DNA of 64,000 nucleotides from Candidatus Heimdallarchaeota archaeon (GCA_019057815.1 JAHLWR010000006.1:62001-126000); one strand, 5' to 3'; counted from the stretch's first letter, positions 1 through 9,486 are shown. Notes: a model not told the origin generated them from the sequence alone. Made by a program: numbers and translations.

Positions 1-1
1 T

Positions 2-862
2 CGTCCTCTTAAATTTGAAGAATTTGAGAAATATATCAATAAGACTATTTTTACCAGTGCAACACCTGGTCCATATGAAGAGAAAAACTCGTCCCAAATT
101 GTTGAACAAATCATACGTCCAACAGGATTAATTGATCCTAGTATTGAAGTTAGAGCAACTGAAGGGCAGATTGTGGATCTTATTTCAGAGATAAAACAAA
201 GAATATCCAATAAAGAGCGTGTTTTAGTTACAACCTTATCAAAGAGTATGGCTGAAGAATTATCAGGATATCTTATAGATATGGGAATAAAATCTGTTTA
301 TTTACACCATGAAGTTAACACATTAGAGCGAATAAACATACTTAAAGATTTGAGAACGGGTAAATATGATGTTGTAGTAGGAATAAATCTTCTTAGAGAG
401 GGATTAGATTTACCTGAAGTAAGTTTGGTTGCTATCCTTGATGCAGATAAAGAAGGTTTCTTGCGCTCTAAAACATCACTTATTCAATTAATGGGACGAG
501 CTAGTCGTAATATTCATGGTCATGTGTTACTTTATGCGGATAAAGTGACCGACTCAATGAAATATGCTATTGTTGAAAATAATAGAAGAAGACAGATACA
601 ACTTGATTTCAACCGAAAATACAATATTAAACCAAAAACTGTCACAAGCGAGATCAAATCAATAGTTGACGCCTTAATGCAAGTTTCACAGGATGATGAA
701 ACAATAAAACTTCCTAGAGAAATGTCAAGCTCTGATATACCTTTTATTATAGACGATTTGAAACACAAGATGGCGGAAGCAGCTGCTGAACTGAATTTTG
801 AACAAGCAGCTTCTTATCGCGATAAAATAATAGAACTTGAAAAGATGAGGTCTAATTTATGA
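2..862 (+). CDS. uvrB: UvrABC system protein B, C-terminal part (5' end outside window)
   Basis: Damage-recognition helicase of bacterial-type nucleotide excision repair; it is loaded by UvrA and recruits UvrC. The frame is open from base 2, so the gene starts upstream of the window and the first ATG at 173 is internal. The visible 286 residues begin with the UvrB-specific stretch containing FTSATPGPYE and IIRPTGLIDP. The second helicase half follows, with NLLREGLDLPEV and QLMGRASRN (motifs V and VI). The C-terminal UVR helix pair (DDLKHKMAEAAAELNFEQAA), which contacts UvrC, ends the protein. The stop overlaps the uvrC start by 4 bases (ATGA), which indicates translational coupling. In archaea UvrABC is patchily distributed and regarded as acquired from bacteria. 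Confidence 0.97.
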   Translation, partial: RPLKFEEFEKYINKTIFTSATPGPYEEKNSSQIVEQIIRPTGLIDPSIEVRATEGQIVDLISEIKQRISNKERVLVTTLSKSMAEELSGYLIDMGIKSVYLHHEVNTLERINILKDLRTGKYDVVVGINLLREGLDLPEVSLVAILDADKEGFLRSKTSLIQLMGRASRNIHGHVLLYADKVTDSMKYAIVENNRRRQIQLDFNRKYNIKPKTVTSEIKSIVDALMQVSQDDETIKLPREMSSSDIPFIIDDLKHKMAEAAAELNFEQAASYRDKIIELEKMRSNL

Positions 863-2658
863 GCCTTTTCTCCGATTTAGAATCTTTACCTGATGTTCCT
901 GGGATTTATTTAATGAAGGATGAAAATGAAACAGTTATCTACGTTGGCAAGGCTAAAAGTTTGAAACAAAGGGCAAAACAGCATTTTGCAATCACTGAAG
1001 ATTCAAAAGAACTTCAACTTCAAACATTAACAAAAAGAGTCGATTGGTTTGTAACAAGAACAGAAGCAGAGGCTATATTATTAGAAAAAAGGATGATACA
1101 GCAATTATCACCCAAATTGAATGTTAAGCTTAAAGATGACAAATCGTCTCTTCTAATCCGAATAACAATGGAAGAGAGATATCCACAACTTTTGATAGTT
1201 CGGGATACTGACTTAAAAATGAGAAAAAGCCTATATTTCGGTCCATATCCAAGCGCGACTGCACTTCGTGAAACTGTTAAGCTGATTTTGAGACTTTTTC
1301 CTATTTGTAATTGTGGAAAAAAAGTTGAAAGGATGAGAGAAAGGAAAACTACTGTTAGGTGTATGCGTGCCAGAATTGGACGATGTTTAGCTCCCTGTAT
1401 GAACGATGTTTCAGTAAGGCAATACAAAAAACACGTTCGTAATGCCATATCTTTTCTTCAAGGGGAGGTTGCAGATCTTTTTGATAGCCTTGAAAAAGAA
1501 ATGTGGGAAGCAGCAGAACAAGAAAATTTTGAGAAATCTTCAGAAGTTAGAAATCTTATTGCAACTATTCAATCGTCTCTGTTTTTCCAGAAAGATACAA
1601 GATCAGAAGTGCGTGATGTTGATATATTAGCATTTGAAGAAGATGAAAATATTATTGTTTTTTGTAAACTGGAATTTCGTGCTCACCGTATTAATCATTT
1701 ACAAATTTATACACACATGAAAGAAGAAATATCTCCAACTACCATGAGAGAAATATTCTCTCTCGTATATGGTATTGAGCGTCCAAAAGCTAAATTACTA
1801 ATAAGTAAAAAAATGGTAGAGCGGTTTGTGAATGATGAAAAAATAGATTTCTCTACTCCAACCGATGAAAAATCAGAAGATTTAGTTGAAATTGCAAGGA
1901 AAAATGCAAAAACTGAGCTCCTAAAATATATGAGAGACGAAAAATATAAGGAAGATTTAGTCAAAACTCTGATGGAAATGCAAAAACTCCTACGTTTACC
2001 AAAAAAGCCTGAAATAATACATGGAATTGATGTGTCTACTTTGATGGGACGTTTATCTGTTGGATCATGTGTTACTTTTGTTAATGGTATTCCTGAAAAA
2101 AAACTCTACAGAAGATTCAGGATTAAAAACCCCTATTCCAACTCTAATGATTATGCTATGATGAAAGAAGTGATTACTAGAAAATATCGTTCTCCTCAAT
2201 TAGAATCTGATCCATCTCCTGATCTCATCGTGATAGACGGTGGAAAAGGACAATTAAATGTTGCACGAAAAGTAATGATAGATCATGATTTGCCTTTTCC
2301 CGTTGTAAGTATTTCAAAAAAGCATGAAAAAATTTTTGTTGAATGGACCAATGACCCTATAATTCTCCCTAAAACATCTCCAATGCTTAAATTAATACAA
2401 AGAGTAAGAGATGAATCTCATAGATTCGCAATTAGTTACCACAGATATTTAAGAAAAACGACTATGCAAGAATCCATCTTTGAATCTATTAAGGGAATTG
2501 GAAAGCAAAAAACGCGAATACTATTTACTAATTATAAGAATGTAGAAGAAATTACTGAAGCAAAAATCGAAGATATTGCTAAAATACTGGGAACAAACGA
2601 AGAAATAGCGGAAAAAATTGTTGAACTTGCAAAAAAACTCAAAAAGACAGATTATTAG
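859..2658 (+). CDS. uvrC: UvrABC system protein C, dual-incision endonuclease
   Basis: Makes the 3' and 5' incisions in nucleotide excision repair. The N-terminal GIY-YIG nuclease is visible (GIY at residues 15-17, YVG at 28-30). A cysteine group follows at residues 150, 152, 168, 176 and 180 (ending RCLAPC), matching the UvrC metal/Fe-S site. A UVR motif lies around 205-238, an RNase-H-like nuclease begins near 388 (IHGIDVSTLMG), and helix-hairpin-helix DNA-binding repeats occupy the last 60 residues (IKGIGKQKT). At 599 residues it has the normal length. It overlaps uvrB by 4 bases, so the two are an operon. No uvrA is visible. Confidence 0.97.
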   Translation: MSLFSDLESLPDVPGIYLMKDENETVIYVGKAKSLKQRAKQHFAITEDSKELQLQTLTKRVDWFVTRTEAEAILLEKRMIQQLSPKLNVKLKDDKSSLLIRITMEERYPQLLIVRDTDLKMRKSLYFGPYPSATALRETVKLILRLFPICNCGKKVERMRERKTTVRCMRARIGRCLAPCMNDVSVRQYKKHVRNAISFLQGEVADLFDSLEKEMWEAAEQENFEKSSEVRNLIATIQSSLFFQKDTRSEVRDVDILAFEEDENIIVFCKLEFRAHRINHLQIYTHMKEEISPTTMREIFSLVYGIERPKAKLLISKKMVERFVNDEKIDFSTPTDEKSEDLVEIARKNAKTELLKYMRDEKYKEDLVKTLMEMQKLLRLPKKPEIIHGIDVSTLMGRLSVGSCVTFVNGIPEKKLYRRFRIKNPYSNSNDYAMMKEVITRKYRSPQLESDPSPDLIVIDGGKGQLNVARKVMIDHDLPFPVVSISKKHEKIFVEWTNDPIILPKTSPMLKLIQRVRDESHRFAISYHRYLRKTTMQESIFESIKGIGKQKTRILFTNYKNVEEITEAKIEDIAKILGTNEEIAEKIVELAKKLKKTDY

Positions 2659-2685
2659 CTAGAAAATTTTCTGCTATAAACATAG

Positions 2686-2694
2686 GTATATAAG
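2686..2694 (+). promoter_or_regulatory. Putative TATA box for the surface protein at 2732
   Basis: An archaeal-type TATA element (GTATATAAG) lies 28 bases after the uvrC stop. Initiation about 25 bases downstream would give a short leader carrying the GGTGA ribosome site at 2718-2722, 9 bases before the ATG. This suggests the next gene is transcribed separately from uvrBC. The call rests on motif and spacing only. Confidence 0.5.
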
Positions 2695-2731
2695 ATTTTG
2701 ATTGAATCAATTTAATTGGTGAAAAACTAAA

Positions 2732-3643
2732 ATGCAAAGAAAAGTTTTAATCGCAAGTTTTCTACTCACTGGGATATTGGTTGGAATGATGGTAAACCCA
2801 AGCTTTGCAGCTACAACATGGGGAATTGAAATCAATGAAAGATATGAGTTTACATTGAAAACATTCAAGTTTGGCTCACCAACTGACATATCATTTATGC
2901 TGAAGGAGAATGTTACTTTTGAAGTCGAATTCACTAGCTTTAACGACGCTGGATACACGTATGATATCTATAACTCATCAGGTCTTATGGAATCTGGGGT
3001 TTCAACACTTTTTGAAGAAATGGAAACAGAATTAGGGAACATTACTATGCCTCTAGGTATTCCAATTGCTATGCCATTAGCAATAGGAACAAGTTCCAAT
3101 TATCTATTAGAAATCGGAACTATAGCAAACCAGACTTCAAGTATGATAGGATTTGAAGATTTTGTCAATTTGACTGAATTTGGAAATGATACGGTTGTTA
3201 ATGTTTATTCTCTTCTTGATGAAGAATATTTGAAACTTAAAACCGATATTTACACATCTAACTTTAATGATTCGTTATTAGATGAACTCATAGGAGACTT
3301 TAGTGGCCAACCTTCAGATTTTCCAATAGATGATTTAACCTTAATAATTCCTGATATTATATATGAAATGACGGTAAATATTACAATATCCATTAATGCC
3401 AAAACTGGTCTATTTGATACATTAGCTTTGGTACTTAAGTCTAAAGGAGAACAATCGGGTTTTGAAATTGATTTCGATGTTGATATTCTATATGGTTATG
3501 AAGCTCCAGTTGTAACAACTCAAACAACCGAATCGGTTGAAACAACAGGTACGGAAACTACAGAAACTCCATATTCTTGGCTCTTTATCACTCCGTTTAC
3601 CCTTGTGACACTCGTATTTTTAATGAAGAAGAGAAGAAAATAA
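2732..3643 (+). CDS. Secreted protein with Thr-rich stalk and C-terminal membrane anchor
   Basis: Function not recognised. The N-terminus has a signal peptide (hydrophobic residues about 5-26, ending SFAA). The middle is an acidic, Asn-rich extracellular domain with several N-x-S/T sequons. Near the C-terminus comes a Thr/Glu stalk (TTQTTESVETTGTETTE), then one hydrophobic helix (WLFITPFTLVTLVFLM) and a basic tail KKRRK. Stalk, helix and basic tail follow the architecture of archaeosortase substrates, and an archaeosortase gene is present at 56131. However, no named sorting motif (PGF, PEF and so on) is seen. The start is supported by a GGTGA site upstream. It could equally be an ordinary tail-anchored surface protein. 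Confidence 0.75.
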   Translation: MQRKVLIASFLLTGILVGMMVNPSFAATTWGIEINERYEFTLKTFKFGSPTDISFMLKENVTFEVEFTSFNDAGYTYDIYNSSGLMESGVSTLFEEMETELGNITMPLGIPIAMPLAIGTSSNYLLEIGTIANQTSSMIGFEDFVNLTEFGNDTVVNVYSLLDEEYLKLKTDIYTSNFNDSLLDELIGDFSGQPSDFPIDDLTLIIPDIIYEMTVNITISINAKTGLFDTLALVLKSKGEQSGFEIDFDVDILYGYEAPVVTTQTTESVETTGTETTETPYSWLFITPFTLVTLVFLMKKRRK

Positions 3644-3650
3644 TTTATCT

Positions 3651-3682
3651 CACTCCTCTTTTTTTCTTTCCAAATCTTTTTT
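3651..3682 (+). terminator. T-rich terminator
   Basis: Two T-tracts (T7 at 3659-3665 and T6 at 3677-3682) begin 15 bases after the stop of the preceding gene, with no strong hairpin. This is the form expected of archaeal intrinsic or aCPSF1-assisted termination, and aCPSF1 is encoded in this window. Confidence 0.5.
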
Positions 3683-3713
3683 AATTGTACTTTAAACACA
3701 TTTGTGAGCTAAT

Positions 3714-4829
3714 TTGATACTATCAAACGCAGAATATCTAATTCTGAAAGAACTTTTTCGTGATCCTATTCTGCCTTATAATAAACTAGCTAACTTAGTG
3801 GGTCTTTCTCCACCTACTGTAAAAAAGAAAATAGAGGGTCTTCTAGCCAAAAATATTATTAAAAGTTTTTATGGGGAATATTATCCGGAAGCAATTGGTC
3901 TTGAAAGTCATATGTTTCTTCTTAGGGTTCAATCAGTCGATAAGCTTCGCTTGGTTGAAAGGATTATTGACTTCTTCCCCTATCTTGTTAGTAGATCTAG
4001 GTGTTATGGTTCAATTTCAGGGATTTATGTCAAAGTTCATCTTCCCCTAAACTCTCTGAATAGATTCATGTTTCTCCTTGATTATTTGAGTGATGCAAAT
4101 TTGATTGCAGAAATTATTCCTTCTAGCACTATCGGTCGGGGAATAAAAACGCACACTGATCTTACATATTGGGATCAAAATACTGGGAATTGGACATTTG
4201 GGTGGCATATGTGGGAAAAAAATATAGATATGGTTGACTACATTCCACAATTTGATTATTTCCAAAAAGTTTCTAGTGAAAAACCTAAAAACGTTCTAAA
4301 ACATATGCATTTCCATGACTTTGAACTCCTTCGTGAATTGGTTTCTAATCCCGTGCAAAAACACATTCTTCTCGCAAAAAAAATTGGTCTACCTCCTTAT
4401 AACTTCTCGCGAAGAGTCAAGTTTCTGAATGAATACGTAATTCGAAAATATATGGTTGACTTTGATCGTAGCTTTTTTGGTCTTGAGGATGATTTTGTAT
4501 TCAAAGCAATATGCAGCCCAAGAGCAATGGCAAAAATAATCTATCTGATGCATAATTTGGACTTACCATTTAAATCTGATTTTAGAAATACGGAGAGAGG
4601 TTTTTTGTGGAAAATATTGTTACCTCCAAAGGATAAGCTAGGATTGATCAATATACTTTGGTCTCTCTTCCCTGATTTACAAATAATGATGCGTGATCCT
4701 CATGAAGCGGCAGTAAAACCCTTTAATCCCAATAATTATTCTTTTATGGATCATTCGTGGAAAGACTCAGAAGAATATATGGTTGATCAAGTCTTAGAAA
4801 TGGCAAGAGGAGAGTTTATTTTAGCATAA
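3714..4829 (+). CDS. Transcriptional regulator with two Lrp/AsnC-like helix-turn-helix domains
   Basis: Probable DNA-binding regulator. A winged HTH is visible at residues 5-47 (KLANLVGLSPPTVKKKIEGL). A second, more divergent HTH lies near 200-245 (LAKKIGLPPYNFSRRVKFL). Each is followed by a region that could be a RAM-like sensor fold, so the 371-residue protein looks like a tandem duplication. The start is TTG: an in-frame stop lies just upstream and no earlier ATG exists. It converges on the ABC transporter operon, and nothing in the sequence identifies a ligand or target. Confidence 0.8.
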   Translation: MILSNAEYLILKELFRDPILPYNKLANLVGLSPPTVKKKIEGLLAKNIIKSFYGEYYPEAIGLESHMFLLRVQSVDKLRLVERIIDFFPYLVSRSRCYGSISGIYVKVHLPLNSLNRFMFLLDYLSDANLIAEIIPSSTIGRGIKTHTDLTYWDQNTGNWTFGWHMWEKNIDMVDYIPQFDYFQKVSSEKPKNVLKHMHFHDFELLRELVSNPVQKHILLAKKIGLPPYNFSRRVKFLNEYVIRKYMVDFDRSFFGLEDDFVFKAICSPRAMAKIIYLMHNLDLPFKSDFRNTERGFLWKILLPPKDKLGLINILWSLFPDLQIMMRDPHEAAVKPFNPNNYSFMDHSWKDSEEYMVDQVLEMARGEFILA

Positions 4830-4874
4830 TAGCAGTTTTCAAGGAATAAAAACTAAATGAAGAAATTATCTTCA

Positions 4875-7772
4875 TTACTCTGTGATGCGAAGTTCATGAA
4901 CAATTTCAAATTTAGTCTGTTTTCTAATTAAGGGTATTATTGTTATTAAAGATGCTAAGATCAATGAGAAAATGGCAACTAAAAGCATTAAAATTCCAGG
5001 TTCAAATACGATTGGTACTATTTCTCTTGGAATTAATAATGGTTTTATGAAACTCAGAGAGCTAAGTGCAGTAAGAAGTCCTACTGGTACGCCTATAAGT
5101 ATAGCTGATACAACAAAAACGAGAATTTCCCCTATAACAAGCCCCCTTATTTTAGTTTGCTTTCCACCTAAAGCTAGTAGTACTGCATATTCTTTCCTTC
5201 TTTGATTAAGAATAAAATCTGTTGATATCATAATGTAAACTATTGCTACAAAACTTAGAACAATTATTCCCAACATTAAAGTAACTGATACATGTGGAAT
5301 ATATTTTGTTATAAAATAGCCAATATAATTTGGATTAATTTTCTCGGGGTTAACAATTAATAAAGGACTAATACTTTGGATTTGTTCTATGATTTGATCT
5401 ATGTCTACATTTTTTCCAACAGATAACAAAAATAAGGACCCGTTCTCTACTCCTATTGATTGTAAGATTTCTTGGTTTACTAATACATATTCATCAGCAC
5501 TTTTTACCATTTTTGGGTCATTACCATGTGCCACTCCCAAACCTGGAGCAGAACTTATTATTCCTGTAATTAGGAGCGGTAGGGAAAATGGTCCGCCTTT
5601 GAAATCTGTAATAAACATATGTCGACCAATTGATAATCTCAATCTGTTGGCTGTATAATCGCTTATTATTAGTCCATCTAGAGTCTCTTCTAAAGCTGTT
5701 AAAGCTTCTTCCACTGTTGTATTCTGGAAACTATGCTCTATCCAATTTCCAACACTCAAATATTTCAAGGGGTCAACCCCAAAAACTTCTACATCTTGAG
5801 TTCCTATTGTTGCTCTAAGAGAATAGAACCCTAAAGTATCTTCAATTCCTTCAATCTTGCTAAATCTCTCATTGTATTCTGATATGTTAATTGGTACTGT
5901 TGTCTGAACTCTAATATCTGATCCGTTTCTATAATTATTTTCAAGTTCAATATTTGTTTCAGTTATGGAACGAATTGAGATAAGAAACGTCAATAAACTA
6001 ATGATTAAAATTAAAAAGAAAGTTAATTCTGTAAGAGTTTTGGTTTTCCTCTTAATATTATGGTAGATGAAGAAACCTCTATTTTTGAAGATTAGTCTAT
6101 AAACTTTAGGTGTTTTTTGTAAAAGTAGTACAATTCCCATTGATATATAATAACAAATGAAAAAGATTACTCCCATAAATGCTAGAAGTACCATAGAGCT
6201 CCTTTCGATAGAGTCAAATCCATAAGTGTCAAAAGGATCAAATACATTGCGGAATTCAATTAAAAGTAGGATAAAACCAACAAATACAAGGACGAAAACT
6301 GCAATATTTACTCCAAGACTCAATATTCTTTGACCCTTGCGTGTAATCAAAAGAACTTCTTGAACATCTTTTTTTACAAATGAAACTATGTTTACAAATG
6401 TAACACCAAGATATATCCCTAATACAATAATTGAAAATATTTCAATTTCATATGCTGAAATGTCTAAATATTGCATAAATCTGGATAAATTATAAGCAGT
6501 TATTGATTTTCCTCCAGCAATCAATGGAAACGCTGCAGCTGTAATGATTGATAACCCAAAGCTTACCAACAATGAAAAAATTCCGATAATAGAGTACTCA
6601 CTAAAGAAAATCCCAATTATTTGAACACTGCTTGCGCCTCGTGACCTTAGCAAAGCTATTTCTTTTCCTCTTCGTTTTATTGTCATCTGCGTAGCTAGTA
6701 CTGTTAATATTAATGCAGCAGCTATCGCTGGAATAAATAATGCCGCAGAACTAAAAGTTCTCTTATATTCATTGGCCATTGTTTCGATTTCATGTTTTAA
6801 GATTCTACAAAATGTATGATAATAATTTATTTCAATTCTTTCTTTGAGAGCAAGTAAGTTATCAGGCATTGTTTCAATATTACCTGTTCGTAATTTTTCT
6901 GCATCAGTTTTTACTAGTAATTTAGGTAGTAGACCGTTAGTTTCAAAAATATACAAATCTTCATAAGTTAAGTCTTCCATTGGAAATAGAACAGAATCAA
7001 CTATGTTTCCTGCTCCTTTCGCACCTATTAATTTGTCAATAATGCCGTCTGTTCCTGTATATTTAAATATCCCAGATATTGTGTAATTGTAATATGTTGT
7101 TTCATCTATGTCAAAAAACCTTAACTCGTCTTCACCAATATCCGTGTTTGGAATACGTCGAGTTATAGCAACAGTAATTATTTCTCCAGGAGTTATAGTT
7201 TTCTTATATGTTTTTTCTAGTTCCTTAGCTTCAGAATAACTTACCATTATTTCTCCAGAGTTAAGACTAGCGTTACCCTCTATTTCTAAATTTAATTTAA
7301 TTCTTTCAATAGCTCTTGTAGGGACAATAATTGCATTAGTGAGCGATATTGGATCTTCCAAATCATCTTGTTCAGATTCGGGAAAAACCGTGTAGTTTTG
7401 CTCCTTGTTTTCAAAGTTGAATAAAGCATATGTTACATATTGCCAATCTACCTGTCTGACTACAGAATCGTCAGATAGATAATCATAAACTTCATTCATT
7501 GCATTTGGGAGAAAGGTGTTAATATACATCTCATAGTCCAGTGTTTCTATATAATCATCAGCGATTATTTTTTGTGATGTATGAACCCATATTGAGCTGG
7601 AGAAAAGTATGGTTAAAGAGAAAATTAAACCTAGAGCTATAATAATCGCACTTTTTTTTCTGTGTTTTAGATTTTTTAAAATCAATCGTAAATTAAATAG
7701 TGTGGAATAAAGGAATTTGCTGTAAAAATTAGATTTGATTTCTGTATCTGTTAGTTTGTCAATCTCGTTCAA
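4875..7772 (-). CDS. ABC transporter permease, FtsX/MacB family
   Basis: Membrane component of a MacB/LolCDE-type exporter, 965 residues. There is one N-terminal membrane helix (about 42-62), a large extracytoplasmic domain, and a first FtsX block at about 340-470 (RRGKEIALLRSRGAS). Further helices and a second extracytoplasmic domain follow, then a final FtsX block at 825-960 (QRRKEYAVLLALGGKQ). The permease is thus duplicated in a single chain. The start is TTG and overlaps the ATPase stop by 4 bases; AGGTGA sits 7 bases before it. The family exports lipoproteins or peptides or transmits mechanical force. The substrate here cannot be read from sequence. Confidence 0.92.
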   Translation of the reverse strand: MNEIDKLTDTEIKSNFYSKFLYSTLFNLRLILKNLKHRKKSAIIIALGLIFSLTILFSSSIWVHTSQKIIADDYIETLDYEMYINTFLPNAMNEVYDYLSDDSVVRQVDWQYVTYALFNFENKEQNYTVFPESEQDDLEDPISLTNAIIVPTRAIERIKLNLEIEGNASLNSGEIMVSYSEAKELEKTYKKTITPGEIITVAITRRIPNTDIGEDELRFFDIDETTYYNYTISGIFKYTGTDGIIDKLIGAKGAGNIVDSVLFPMEDLTYEDLYIFETNGLLPKLLVKTDAEKLRTGNIETMPDNLLALKERIEINYYHTFCRILKHEIETMANEYKRTFSSAALFIPAIAAALILTVLATQMTIKRRGKEIALLRSRGASSVQIIGIFFSEYSIIGIFSLLVSFGLSIITAAAFPLIAGGKSITAYNLSRFMQYLDISAYEIEIFSIIVLGIYLGVTFVNIVSFVKKDVQEVLLITRKGQRILSLGVNIAVFVLVFVGFILLLIEFRNVFDPFDTYGFDSIERSSMVLLAFMGVIFFICYYISMGIVLLLQKTPKVYRLIFKNRGFFIYHNIKRKTKTLTELTFFLILIISLLTFLISIRSITETNIELENNYRNGSDIRVQTTVPINISEYNERFSKIEGIEDTLGFYSLRATIGTQDVEVFGVDPLKYLSVGNWIEHSFQNTTVEEALTALEETLDGLIISDYTANRLRLSIGRHMFITDFKGGPFSLPLLITGIISSAPGLGVAHGNDPKMVKSADEYVLVNQEILQSIGVENGSLFLLSVGKNVDIDQIIEQIQSISPLLIVNPEKINPNYIGYFITKYIPHVSVTLMLGIIVLSFVAIVYIMISTDFILNQRRKEYAVLLALGGKQTKIRGLVIGEILVFVVSAILIGVPVGLLTALSSLSFIKPLLIPREIVPIVFEPGILMLLVAIFSLILASLITIIPLIRKQTKFEIVHELRITE

Positions 7773-8521
7773 GCTTTGTCACCTTTAGGTCGATACAATT
7801 GCTCAAAATTATCATAATCAAAACTTATAGGGTCAACTTCTTTTTCCTCAAAAACCTTGCCTTGATGTAAAATTAGCACTCTATTTGCAAGTTTCGCAAC
7901 GTATGGATCATGAGTTGTATAAAGCATGGTCATATCATATTTCTTTATCAATCTCAATAATAATTTCATGATTCCATCTCCTGTTTTGCTATCTAAGGTT
8001 CCTGTAGGTTCATCAGCAATAATAAAGGAGGGATTATTAGCTATAGCTCTAGCAACTGAAACTCTTTGTTTCTGACCAGTACTTAGTTCATCAGGATAAT
8101 TCATTGTTTTATCGCCTAATCCCACTGCCTTTAGAAGTTCTAAGGCTCTTTCTTTTGCCAATTCTTCTTTATCATCGGCTAATATCATGGGAGTCATGAC
8201 ACTCTCTATCGCTGTTAAATGTTCTAAAAGATAAAATTCTTGGAAAATTACACCTGTTGTTTTCAACCTGAAAGCATGTAATTTTTCTGTTGACCATTGA
8301 GTAATATTCTTACCATTAACTATAATTTCACCTCCAGTTGGTTTATCAAGTCCTGCAAGTAGATTTAGAGTTGTTGTTTTTCCAGATCCAGAGCGTCCAA
8401 GAAGGCAAACAATTTCCCCTTTTTCAATTTGAAAACTAACTCCACGTAATACAGTAAGATTTTCGACTTTTGAAGTAAATGTATGCTTTAGGTTATTGAC
8501 TGAAATGAAAACGTCTGCCAT
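7769..8521 (-). CDS. ABC transporter ATP-binding protein, LolD/MacB family
   Basis: Energises the adjacent FtsX-type permease. All ABC ATPase motifs are present: Walker A LLGRSGSGKTT (about residue 40), a Q-loop (FQEFYLLEHLTAIESV), a divergent signature LSTGQKQRVSVARAIA, Walker B FIIADEPTGTLDS, and the H-loop TTHD. TGTLDS after Walker B is typical of the LolD/MacB branch. The signature has T in place of the second S of LSGGQ. At 250 residues the length is normal, and it is translationally coupled to the permease downstream. A 55-residue membrane protein gene lies upstream on the same strand. Confidence 0.95.
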   Translation of the reverse strand: MADVFISVNNLKHTFTSKVENLTVLRGVSFQIEKGEIVCLLGRSGSGKTTTLNLLAGLDKPTGGEIIVNGKNITQWSTEKLHAFRLKTTGVIFQEFYLLEHLTAIESVMTPMILADDKEELAKERALELLKAVGLGDKTMNYPDELSTGQKQRVSVARAIANNPSFIIADEPTGTLDSKTGDGIMKLLLRLIKKYDMTMLYTTHDPYVAKLANRVLILHQGKVFEEKEVDPISFDYDNFEQLYRPKGDKA

Positions 8522-8582
8522 TTAACTAACACACAAAGAGTATAGACATTTAAATTGTTTTAGTTCAACAAAAAAGACGATT

Positions 8583-8750
8583 TCAAGAGAATATACCTTT
8601 GATTACATAATAGCCTATAATAATAATAAAAGCAAAAGCAATAACCATGAAGAATTTCCACCAATCTCGGCCTTCATATTCTTCATCTATAATATCATTG
8701 GGCTGGGTTTTTTGTGTAGTATCTTGTGGTGATTTTTCTTTTTCTGACAT
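8583..8750 (-). CDS. Small single-pass membrane protein (55 aa)
   Basis: A short reading frame directly upstream of the ABC ATPase on the same strand, 61 bases away. It has a charged N-terminal segment (MSEKEKSPQDTTQKTQ), an acidic stretch (DIIDEEYEGRDWWK) and one transmembrane helix (FFMVIAFAFIIIIGYYVI) ending KGIFS. The composition is coherent for a tail-anchored small protein. The position suggests an accessory or regulatory partner of the exporter, but no family is recognised. Confidence 0.65.
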   Translation of the reverse strand: MSEKEKSPQDTTQKTQPNDIIDEEYEGRDWWKFFMVIAFAFIIIIGYYVIKGIFS

Positions 8751-8922
8751 AATTAATCCCATTTCTTTGAAATGTGTAAAGTTAAGTTGTAATAATTCTG
8801 TATATTTTATTTATTTATTTTTTGCCATTGTTCTTTTTCTCTTTTGTATCAACATCTTGTCGGGAAGTTAAGTGTTTCGTCCCTAACTCAAACTTTTTTT
8901 AACTGAAAACCTTCAATAAATC

Positions 8923-9396
8923 ATGAAATCTTTTTCTGAGGATGAAGAAGTTTATAGGGCGATACAAATTGAGGTTTTAACTGTGAGTCCTGATATTATT
9001 ACTTCAGAAGAAGAGAGTAAAAGAGGAAGATTAACAGAAATACCGCTTTTAAGTTTTGAACTTGAAAATGGTGAAAATTTTCTTATGGCTAACATACCTG
9101 TTTCTATTGCAATTGAAATTGCGAGTAGACTTAATAATTTAGAAAGTAATGATTCTCGGCTTACAATAGCTGAACTTATTCCTGAGGTGTTAATTGTTGA
9201 AAAAGTAGTCATTGATTCCGTTGTTCCTTATTCAACTACATATCAAGCTACAGTGACGATTCGTTTAGAAGGTTTTTCAGAAATTCAACATTTCCAAATG
9301 GTTCCAAGTCACGCTACTTTACTTGCTATAATAGCTGACACCCCTATATACGTTTCAAAGAGCGTTTTATCTTCTACACCAGCCGTGAGAAAATGA
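8923..9396 (+). CDS. Bifunctional nuclease (BFN/DUF151) domain protein
   Basis: Resembles the DUF151 'bifunctional nuclease' family across most of its 157 residues. It has the N-terminal strand-rich segment and IPVSIAIEIASRL, where the family has IGxxEAxAI. An acidic linker follows, and the closing block is MVPSHATLLAIIADTPIYVS, corresponding to the family's PSDAIALALRTGAPIYV. The aspartate of the family's PSDA is H here. Family members have reported RNase/DNase activity or act as stress regulators in plants and bacteria, and are uncommon in archaea. It is a single gene with no obvious operon partner. Confidence 0.7.
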   Translation: MKSFSEDEEVYRAIQIEVLTVSPDIITSEEESKRGRLTEIPLLSFELENGENFLMANIPVSIAIEIASRLNNLESNDSRLTIAELIPEVLIVEKVVIDSVVPYSTTYQATVTIRLEGFSEIQHFQMVPSHATLLAIIADTPIYVSKSVLSSTPAVRK

Positions 9397-9486
9397 CACA
9401 ATTTTGAACTGAAATACTTTCATACTTCTTAGAAAGACTAAAGGAAAACTTTTTGTGCTTTGTGTGAAAGAGAATATTGTGACATA

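Noticed and set aside
1020-1448. 142-codon open frame antisense to uvrC
   Set aside because: It is a shadow of the AT-rich uvrC coding strand with no start signals or recognisable domain.
3714-4829. Classical single Lrp/AsnC regulator
   Set aside because: At 371 residues it has two HTH segments and is about twice the family's usual length, so I describe it as a duplicated regulator instead.
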